Source: Onthophagus taurus | Lineage: Eukaryota > Arthropoda > Insecta > Coleoptera > Scarabaeidae | Length of the DNA: 64,000 bases | Assembly (NCBI RefSeq): GCF_036711975.1 | Contig: NC_091969.1 | Location: forward strand, 2,046,001-2,110,000 | Direction of reading: 5' to 3' | Shown: piece by piece, positions 54,944-64,000 of the stretch | Layout: each line of letters starts with the position of its first letter | Numbering within the stretch: the first letter of the stretch is position 1 | Notes under the pieces: model-generated | Told to the model about the DNA's origin: nothing | Databases searched by the model: none | What the model saw: only the letters and a program-made list of their open reading frames with translations | Program-made: the position numbers and the translations under genes

Positions 54944-55906
54944 ATGGCAGAGGCCGCCATACAAGCTATGACCGTTACCCCCGTGTCACTCGGGATGATC
55001 GCAGCAACGGTAGAAGCGTTGTCGGGACAAAGGAACGTGAAATTATATTTTGAACGAATAGAGCAAAGAACCACGTTAGATAGGTGGACAGAACAAGAAA
55101 CATTGAATATCGTAAAATATCGACTTTCCGGAGAGGCGTATCGATATAACAAAAGTGATACAACATTGAAAATAATGGTAATGTTTACTGAATTCAAAGA
55201 AAAATTTATCCAAAGATTCAAGCCGCGAAGAATTCCAGGTGAAGCATACAACAAATTGAATCGCACTTTCCGGGTACCTAATGAGACTGTGTCCGAATTC
55301 TAGACTAGAATAAAATTGGTAGCTAATTAAATTTTGGAGGATAACCAAAGTAGGGCGACAGATGCCGAGTTGCCAGGTATTAAAAAGAAAATTAACGAAA
55401 GCGTCCTTAATCAATTTAGGATGGGGTTGCGAAGAGAGATTTCTCAAAACATCGGAATTATATTAATGCGAGAAAGTCTGACTTTGGAGAAGGCGGCGGA
55501 AATTGCGACTCTAGAAGAGAGTCATCAATTCGCCTTAAGACGTCGATTCAAATCGGTTCGGGTGATGGAATCTTCGATTACATGTTTCAAATGTGGAGAA
55601 ATTGGTCACATATCAAGAAATTGTAGAAATCAACAAAGACAAAAAACAACGCAGTTTAAAGGAAATCAGAAATTTAATTCTATAAACCTCATAAGTAATA
55701 GATTAACCGAAGGGAATTCGCCAAGACAGTCGTTTAGCTGTTATAATTGTGGACAAGAAGATCACTTTAGTCGAAATTGCACTCTTCCCAGAAATCATAG
55801 ACAAGGCACGACTCAGAAAAATTTTAAACGTGTAAGACTTAGAGAGCCTCTTATTAGGATTAGGTGTGCATTTAAACACAATTTCTTCGAATGTACGTTT
55901 AATTAA
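54944..55906 (+). pseudogene. Ty3/Gypsy-type gag, broken
   Basis: Gag forms the retrotransposon's virus-like particle and binds its RNA. ATG 54944 opens a frame of about 119 codons (MAEAAIQAMTVTPVSLGMIA, then a capsid-like helical part with LYFERIEQ and FTEFKEKFIQRFKP) ending in TAG at about 55301, with another stop near 55328. From 55334 the same protein continues for 190 codons and carries two CCHC zinc knuckles (CFKCGEIGHISRNC, CYNCGQEDHFSRNC). The frame ends at 55906 without protease or pol. The element is truncated and inactive. Confidence 0.8.
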
Positions 55907-56470
55907 CTTTTCATACGCCTAATGTAAAACTTACAACTACCATAAAACATAACATAATGTCGACTCTAACGGACACGGACACAAGGCATGCCGCGTAATA
56001 ATTAATATACAAACTAATAAAAATCAGCGTTTTAAAATCAAATTAAATTAATGCTACAACTCGGCCATCCTGACAATAGTTCGTCCTCGAACTACACACA
56101 AAAGTTTTTTTTTTTATGTTTGTCCACGGAAGCAAATTATTTCCCACCGGTACACCCTCATATGGTCTATTCGAATTTTGAAATCCATCAATATCTACTA
56201 TGACAAATCGAGTTTCAAAAGAAATTTTCTGGGAAAATTTCTTCGTTAGTAAAGGGAGGTATTATTACAGCTCAATTTTTTTTTTTACTTTAGGTAACTT
56301 GAGTTTTGTTCGGAATTTATGTTATTTGTTATCTTTTCTTTATGTTGGTGGGAAATTTGTATTGCATATAGGCGGTTATTGAAATATTTGTGTTTATTTG
56401 GAATTAATTTTATTAATTTTTGTTTAATTTGATTTTTTTAGCAACGATCTCGATTCAGCAACTCCCTAAA
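55907..56470. other. Gap between gag remnant and block A copy 2
   Basis: AT-rich, no pol sequence and no recognisable 3' LTR. Whether part of this also lies to the left of position 1 in the other copy of block A cannot be seen. Confidence 0.3.
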
Positions 56471-57506
56471 TCCCTTTTATCCTTTCAGATGATTTTTCTT
56501 TTCCTTTTCTTGATTTTTCTTCGTTTTTCGTTCTTTTGTGCATGTGTATATTGAGCGAGCAGGTGTATTTTTTGGGCCCTTTAAATTTAATTTAAAAGCA
56601 TTGTGGCTTACCTCTCGAGTCTCTTCTTGAGTAACCAGTTACGATACACTGTGGTGTAAGGTGATTGAGGCATTTTTGGGTTCATCACCACTGCATATCT
56701 TTTGAAATCGTGTTTTCACGTTTCAAGTCATCGGATTTTTAGTGTATTTACATTAAAATTCATCTTTCTGGTTTTAAACTTCGAACATCAGAGGTAAGCG
56801 TGTATTTTTCTAACTTTTGCTATTTCTTTTAACCTTTCATGTAATCATTCTTTCTCTCTTTTCCAAACTACTTTAATTAACTTACTATTTAAAAAATATA
56901 TATATACATACTAAACTAATTTCCCATTTAATCTAATTTAAATACTAAAACTGTTTTATCTTCTTTTCCTAATTTCTTTTTATTATTTTCATGCAGGTTT
57001 TAGTAAGAGCCAATTTTATTTGGTAATTTTTCTAAGAGCGAAATTTCGTTCAACCAAACGTTTCGTTCTGCCATCTTGGAAACATCCACTTCGGTGTGTT
57101 GCTTTCCTACAAGAAACATTAAGCATCAAATTCTAAAATAACATCATCCATACTTACCTTTCCCTCGCACCAGAGGTCGTTGCTGCGGAAAGTTAAGATA
57201 CAAAATCATCGATACTAGAACCTAGAACATTACATCGGGGAAAAAGGTCAGGAATATTTTTAAAAATATAATTATGTATGAAATGGGTGCCCATTATGTA
57301 TGAAATATAGTATATATCTTTGTAGGTATCAACTTTATAAAAAAACATTTTATGCAAAACTTGTTTAATATTTTATTTGCCTTAATTAGACTCCATTCAA
57401 TTGTTTTAAATTCAGAAAACAAATGAGTAACGAATAATACTTAAATTTTTTAAATGTCAATGTATTCTTTCTTTATGATGGCGTAAAATTGTAATAAAAA
57501 TTAATC

Positions 57507-57675
57507 AATAACATTAATCTAAATATCCGAGATCGTCAAATAACTCGAATTATTACTGTAAATTAAATTTACATACAAAATAAAACAAATAAACGAAAAA
57601 CTATTGTACATCTCCAATAATTCGAGGTACTGCGAGATACTTGACGATCTCGGATATCTAGATTAATGTTATTAG
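57507..57675. repeat. Short palindromic repeat, block A copy 2
   Basis: Counterpart of 1037-1205, arms around ATATCCGAGATCGTCAA. Confidence 0.7.
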
Positions 57676-58040
57676 TTAAATTTTCTTAATAAACTAAAAT
57701 TAATTAAATTTTTCGCGGGTTCTAATAATTTTGATGATTGTTTTTTTTTGGTTATTTCTTTTTTTCGCTAACATTAATAGTTTAGAGTTCATTATTTGTT
57801 ATTGTTTGTACGTTATTTTGAATTTTTGGAAATAAACAAAACTTTTCTATTTTGCCTGTATAGACATTGTTGGAAATAATTCACGAGCACACCCTGTATA
57901 ATCTGAACGCGTGAAGATAAGTACATAATATTTGCGGAGCACAAAGGATTACTGTAGACGAGTTTATTCAGGGAGTTTCGACTTTTTTATTCGCGGCATT
58001 GTTGTCTGAGCCACCCTTCCAAGTGGAACATTCCGTCGCT

Positions 58041-58226
58041 ATGGAAACCGAAGTGGATGGAAAATTCCGGTCGTTTTTAGTGTGGTGTGAGGAACCACAT
58101 TGTTATCGTACTCTGTGCGCAATGGATGGGCGATCGCGTTACTTAAGCGAGTTTGAGCGAGGAATGTTTGTGCTTATGCACATTGAGGGTGTATCGTTCT
58201 GTGAAATTGCGCGTCGTCTCGAGTGA
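58041..58226 (+). pseudogene. Tc1-like helix-turn-helix fragment, block A copy 2
   Basis: Identical protein to 1571-1756 (LSEFERG ... EIARRLE), no catalytic domain. Confidence 0.45.
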
Positions 58227-59141
58227 TCTCGAGTGATATTTTAATAATGTGAAATTGACAGTAACAACAATTCTTTGTTTAATGATATTACAGAATTTAA
58301 TAACCATCGACTTTTCCCAAAATACGTGTAGCTGACTGAATCTGATCTACTTTATCGCTTAGCCTACAGTTTTTAACAAAATTTACTTTTCACATCTTTT
58401 AAACCTTTTAAATTTTTAAATCTGGATCGTTTCGTACTGTGATATGATTCACAGTTTCAACACCGCACAGATAGCCTACATAACCTTAAATAAAACTCAC
58501 GTTAGTCGTCTTACTGCGCTTCACGCTATAACGCGTTTTTACTTTTTGAATTTTTTTAATTTGCGTTCTTTTTGTTGATGGTAATATTTTAAGTTTTATT
58601 GCGACATTTTGTTGTTTACAATCTTTTTATAATGAAAAATAGGTAATTGAAAGCCGCTTTACTGAATTCTAAATATAATTTTAAACTTTCCTTTCTTTTA
58701 CAGTTCTCTTTAATTTTTCAACTCGCCCTTCTGGCTTTTAATCTTTTGTAACTTATTAAAACATTACGTTCTTACTCCCGAAGTCGCTTGGTGTTCTGAT
58801 TATGTATTCTCCTTCTAGTTTGATTCTTCGTTATTGACGGTATCTAGTTTAAACATTGTCATTTGCAAAATGGTTTTTTCTATTATTGATTTTTCAGTCA
58901 TGCCTGAGGAAGGTTTCATAGAAACCGAAACAGCTTGTGCACCGATTAGCTAAGTTTTTCAAATACACTATTTTTTATCATAAGACCTTTGGTATTTTTT
59001 AAACTTATCTCTCTACAATGAACGTGAAATCACAATTATCTAAACTAAAATGTCACTTTTATATTTACGCTTGTAAAACTAGCAAAAATTTATATTTATC
59101 TTGCATAATTCTTGTATTAATTCCTCAAAGTATATATTTAC

Positions 59142-60058
59142 AGTATGTCCCAGGACAGATGTTACAAGAGGTAAATGACCTACATATTTTTGAATTTTAC
59201 TTTAAGGATGTGGAATTAAGCCCTGCTTGATGTGAACAGAATTTTAAGAATATTATCATTTTTTGAAAATCAAGTTGGCCTTGGCAGTGAAAAGAACTAT
59301 TTTTAGTTCAGGTAAAGTAACTTTTTTGTTCATGATCATTCGAAATTTTATTAAGAAAAGTTGTTCAAAATGACAAATTATGGTTCTATGCAAAATTTCT
59401 CGACGTAAATTTTGTGTTCTAAAATTAACATAATGCAAGAGGAATTCAACTTTTAACTAGAACTGAGGGATAATACAATTTAAAGGAAAAATATAAAAAG
59501 GTTTCTTCGTAGTTTGAACTGGTCTGCAATTTAAAAAAATACAATAGTCTGACTAGTTTCGGCTTTTTGACAACTTCAGAAATTATTTTGAATTCAGAAA
59601 GAAGTTAAGATATATACATATTTTCTCATTTGACATTGTTGAGATCGTGAAGGTTGTTAATTACAATAAAATAATATTAAATAAATTACAATACAATTAA
59701 TTTTCCAATATTTGCGACTACTTAAGTACATTTTTTCTAGGCGTACTAATGTTTGTGTTCCTTCACTCTGATCTAATCTAAAAGTATGGAGGTAGATCAG
59801 AGTGAAGATTAGATTTCTGAAATTTTTCATAGTGCCATTATTTCACATTCCAAACAACTTTTCATGATGAAATTTTGCCCTATCATGAACAGAAAGGATA
59901 CTCTAACTGAACTAAAAATAGTTTCACTGTCAACGCCGACTTGATTTTCAAAATATGAAAATATTCTTGAAGTTCTCTTCACACCAAGCAGAGTTTAATC
60001 CCCAATCTTTCTAAATTTTTAGGTCATACCTCTTGTAACATCTATACTGGGACACACT
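59142..60058. mobile_element. Inverted-repeat element, block A copy 2
   Basis: Counterpart of 2672-3588 with the central hairpin at 59761-59807. Confidence 0.7.
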
Positions 60059-60240
60059 TCATATTTAATAGGTATATTAAATTGTTAAAAATATAAAATG
60101 AAATCAATGAAATTCTGAAACATCAATGAAAAATATAGATATTTATTCTAGCCACATAATGTAATGCTCATTATTATTAATTACATCCGAAAAAATAACA
60201 AATTAAACCTATTCAAAAAACGAGTAAATAACGAGTAAAT

Positions 60241-60282
60241 GCTGTTACTGAAGCATCAGTTGGAATGTTTGGAGTATTCACT
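60241..60282 (-). repeat. Stray nanos-like exon fragment, block A copy 2
   Basis: Counterpart of 3771-3812; identical to 61297-61338. Confidence 0.85.
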
Positions 60283-60698
60283 TTATTCAAAAAACAAATA
60301 AGTAATTGTTTATTCAAACACATGAACTTAAAATTTGACAGAAAATTATTAAGAAGTACAATAAATATAAACATATTACGAAACGACGTAATTAATCAAC
60401 AATAGCAAATAAAATAAGTACTCTAATAAAGTATATATTGCACTTACAATCTAATATATAAGTGAAACTAAATTATGTAAATCGCCAAGAATTGTAATAA
60501 TACTGCAAATAATCGAAACATATTCATAAACAACTTATTCCAAACAACAATTATTAAATCTCTAAAAATTAAATCAAAATTAACCTTGACAAAACTATAC
60601 GAACTACATTCATGCATTTACTAGAAATATTCAGTAAGAAATGTTGAATCACTTCGGAAATTCAAGAATATTGTTCTTCAGAACAATAATTAAGTTCA

Positions 60699-61336
60699 TT
60701 ACTTGTGATTGCTAGCTGATGCCAACGTGCCATTAGCCAACCTTCTAGGTTCTGGTAGTGTTTCATTGACGGATTTATACAGTGGACAATACTTTCTAGT
60801 ATGAGCATTATAACCATCTGCATAACAATACGGATACTTCAACGCTCTCAAAACCGGACATGAAACTTTACCTGTGGAATCTTTCAACGAATGACTTTCA
60901 TAAAATTCTCGCCCCTCTGAATTTCTTCGACAAAACGTACAAGTTCTTGTTGATATGGCTTTTGACCACCCGTTTACGGTAGAATTGTTTCCATTGAGAA
61001 AATTATCCCACTTATGATTATCTTCCTGTTTGGCGATAGGTTGTCTTAAAAATGCCTCTTTCATTTTTGTCACGTAATAATCCATTGGTTGATTATTGCT
61101 AACTATGATCTCTTCTGATGAATATTTAAAAGGAATGTTATAGATGCTGGTGGTCTGGTGACAGAGCGAACAGGAAAATATATCAGGGTTTTTGTCGTTA
61201 ATTAACAAATGACAACGTGATGGACATTTATCAGGAATTCCTTTGTAGCTATCAATCTTTTCAGTAGTTTGATGATTGGCAGAGAGTGGCTTTGAAGCTG
61301 TTACTGAAGCATCAGTTGGAATGTTTGGAGTATTCA
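60699..61336 (-). CDS. nanos-like: Nanos-like protein, main exon, second copy
   Basis: Protein identical over all 222 residues to the copy at 4229-4897, including the Tyr in place of the first Cys of the second finger. The flanking acceptor (TTTTATACAG) and the stop are also the same. The full identity means either very recent duplication, continued conversion, or two alleles of one locus; it is not evidence of selection by itself. Confidence 0.8.
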
Positions 61337-61441
61337 CTGTATAAAATACGGAAAATGTGTTAGTCATTTCTGTTTACATGAATACAAAAATAACGTAAAA
61401 TAAATATAAATTCGATCTAAATAATCATAAAAGTATCTCAC

Positions 61442-61496
61442 CTCCATCCCGTAGATTTTTCTTCAATATGCAGCCGGTGACATTCCCACCATTTAT
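61442..61496 (-). CDS. nanos-like: Candidate upstream exon of nanos-like, second copy
   Basis: Counterpart of 4972-5026 with both splice sites and the open phase 0 to phase 1 frame unchanged. Confidence 0.5.
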
Positions 61497-61527
61497 CTGT
61501 ACAAAAAGGGAAAGATAAAAAATTATT

Positions 61528-61793
61528 TAAACTAAGATTAGAACTAAATCTAGAACTAACACTAGAAACTTTCGGGTTTTGCCGTGCGTCTTTTAATAAA
61601 AGGTTTGACGTTTCGGATGCCATGTCAAAAGCTCACTTCGAACCAGTTTCTGAAGAAGGTTGCAACATGGCATCCGAAACGTCAAACCTTTTATTAAAAG
61701 ACGCACGGCAAAACCCGAAAGTTTCTAGTGTTAGTTCTAGTTTTAGTTCTAATCTTAGTTTAATTCACACCGGCCGTGAAAGCCTTCGTACTT
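61528..61793 (+). mobile_element. Palindromic retroposon, copy 1 in second block A
   Basis: Counterpart of 5058-5323. The left target duplication is intact; the right one has one change (TTATT to TCATT at about 61803), so divergence happened after the insertion was shared. The hammerhead-like core is unchanged. Confidence 0.75.
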
Positions 61794-63016
61794 ATAAAAA
61801 ATCATTATAATGCATATACCGTTTGAGGCATTTAAATTGACACTACCTATAGCTCATAAATCGTCAATTTTATCGAATAAGGTTTCAGATAAAACTTTCA
61901 TCATATGAAGGGGAAAATATTCTGTATGGTATTCAGTTTACATTTTAGAAGCGCTATATATGTCTTTCAATTGTTAAGTTGTAACGCCTAAATATCTAAC
62001 TTTAACAAAATAAAATCTAGACAAAGAGAAAAGAAATATGTTTACACCTAAGGACACACGCGAGTCCTCGACCGGCCGGAATTCTGAGTTGCAATAATTT
62101 TATTGAAATAAAATAATACTCGCATAAAATATAATCAAAAAATAATACAGGTAAGGTATTGTAATAGATAATGTAATTCAAAGGATAATATACTAAAAAC
62201 AGAATTTGTTGTCAATGGTTCGCAAAATAAAACAAGCAAAAAAATAAAATGTGGCAAAAAAATTGAAACTCGCCAACAAAAATGTACGAAGGATATAAAA
62301 TGAATTTAATTTAATCAATGAATTGCTTTTAATCAAAAAAATAATTGAATGAAACACTACATGAAAATTCCTCAGTGAGAACAAGATTAGTGCACGATTC
62401 TCCGGCAGAAATAAAATGTTGATGTTATCTGACCTTATGTTCGTTGACTATTCCGATCTGATCTGAAGGAACTTATCTACACCAGCAACTTTTGGTGTTC
62501 TATAGGAAAATTTATTTTTATTGAACAATTTTTCTTAATTGATGCAGTTGTTTCCAGTCAGTAACGAAATAGTAATTCCTCTCGGACCAAAGTTGTCTCC
62601 AAAATATTGGTAACCGAAGAAGTAATGAAATGAGATTATTCCACAAAAGTAAATCGAGAATAATATAGCTCCTCACAATAAAACCTGTTTAAAAGAAAAT
62701 TAAAGAAGAATAGTAAAGAAAATTAAGAAGCATTACTAAAGATTAAATTTTAGGACGGTTTTTTAATTTTTCTTTGTAGAATAGTTTTAGGATAGTAGTT
62801 TTGTAGTACTAGAAAGGATGTGTGAATAGATGAATGGGTTGAATGAATAGTAATTAAGCAAATGCTTTCCTCAGGTGGTCTAGGTTTTAAGCAAAGAAAA
62901 ATTTGGGAATAAGAAAATACGTTGAAATCCGGATGTACCGATAAATTCGAGAAAAGAAAATCACTTTTCTCACAATTAATCACGAATAATGAATCCCAAA
63001 AATTTGGATTGAAAAA

Positions 63017-63087
63017 ACTCACAAAACTGTGACTTCGCTTTTCTATACTTGAAAGAGAACGAGAAGGCTTTTGAACATACTTTTATA
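63017..63087 (-). promoter_or_regulatory. Possible TATA promoter with short first exon, second copy
   Basis: Counterpart of 6547-6617: TATAAAA and downstream donor GTGAGT unchanged. Confidence 0.25.
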
Positions 63088-64000
63088 CGAATGAGAAAAA
63101 ATTACACCTGCGCAAAAATAAAGTCACAACACGGTCTCGAAATGAAAGGAAGAAATTCAAAGAATTAGGAATCTTTTAAGGGAAAAGAGAAGAAAGGAAT
63201 ATTGAGGATTACCAGGAGTATGCTGCTGTAAAAAAATCTTAATTAAAAAAAACAATGTAAAATATATGCATCCCAAAATTATGCAACTCATAATTCACAA
63301 CAAAGACAAGTCAACAACATAAAACAAAAAGAAACAAAGTCTTTCCGTAGCTACCTAATTCATTCGTCACGTTTCACTAATTAAGCTTGGAACGACATAT
63401 GATTACTGAAACGATTTAAATAATTTTAGTTTATGAGAAACATCAGAGTTATCAATGATGCTCGAAATTTATGCGAAGATTTCCTACAGAAACATTCCGT
63501 CCCGTGCTTCATTTTATCGTATTGTGAAATAATTTTAAAAAAAATTTGTGAAAAATTTTTAATTTTTGCCTTGAAAAATTTTGCTCAAGATAAACGACGA
63601 TGAGTGATAATAGTACAATCAACGTTTAAGCTGCTGTTCGTAATAATCCACATTTATTCTCTCGCTATTTCTCGAGGCTGTACGGTATCCCAACGTAGTG
63701 TCCTTTACATTTTATTTTTAATTGAAGCTTATTTGTTTTATTGTGTTTGTTATGGAGAATACCATAATGATTAAAAAAGGGTAAGTATCTATTTAAAAAA
63801 TCTTACTTGACAAATGAAAGACAGATCGAGACGCTTCTGAAATGTAATGGGACAAATGGGAACTATGCAGAATATTTTCACCCTTTATATCATGAAAGTT
63901 TTACCTGAAACTTTTTACGATAAATTTGACAGTTTAAGAGATACAAGGTCGTCTCAATTTCAATGCCTCATCGATATAATATCGATAATTAGAATATACA

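Larger units (their letters stand above)
56471..64000. repeat. Segmental duplication block A, copy 2
   Basis: Second copy of 1-7530 (offset 56470). Gaps between the features below hold the same non-coding sequence as in copy 1, including the tiny ATG-plus-donor stretch near 63752 (one I to M change). The copy is cut by the window end. Confidence 0.95.

Overview
This looks like AT-rich nuclear DNA of an insect. The evidence is short GT-AG introns (55-150 bp), arthropod-type TATA plus TCAGT core promoters, remnants of Tc1/mariner, pogo, piggyBac, Harbinger, Gypsy and LINE elements, and two animal genes with long protein matches. A beetle is my guess; nothing here proves the order. About 90% of the window is repeat or mobile-element DNA.

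Layout. Two large blocks occur twice, in the same orientation and almost identical. Block A is 1-7530 and again 56471-64000 (offset exactly 56470; both copies are cut by the window edges). Block B is 7991-20383 and again 39844-52088. Between the B copies lies unique segment C (20384-39843). Between the second B and the second A lies unique segment D (52089-56470). Either these are recent segmental duplications or the assembly has placed two haplotypes in series; the sequence alone cannot separate these.

Genes. Block A carries a minus-strand nanos-like gene (4229-4866 plus a candidate upstream exon 4972-5026), present again at 60699-61496. Its zinc finger keeps seven of the eight Nanos ligands. 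Segment C carries the last two exons of a TMEM181 homologue (+, 25758-26271) and, convergent to it, an almost complete YTHDC2/bgcn homologue (-, 39841 to 29902, eight visible exons, about 1,294 codons) with R3H, DEIH-helicase, ankyrin, HA2/OB-like and YTH-like regions in the vertebrate YTHDC2 order. Its start codon is not visible: the 5' end runs straight into the second copy of block B. Nested transposons fill one of its introns (Tc1 holding a Harbinger-like element and a piggyBac, the piggyBac holding a pogo/Tigger element), and the outer one ends 7 bp from a splice donor.

Repeats. A family of short palindromic elements with a constant 3' tail (CACCGGCCGTGAAAGCCTTC...) and 12-14-bp target-site duplications occurs four times (eight with the duplicate blocks). 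Its longest copies carry a hammerhead-ribozyme-like core. A 2.2-kb array of about 18 hairpin units (26601-28854), lying between the convergent 3' ends of TMEM181 and YTHDC2, appears to be built from arms of the same family. Block B also holds a 2.8-kb foldback element with a perfect 9-bp target duplication, a decayed antisense Gypsy pol, and an LTR with a minisatellite that differs in copy number between the two B copies. Segment D holds a gag-only Gypsy remnant with a tRNA-Leu primer site and a transposon-type DNA polymerase fragment.
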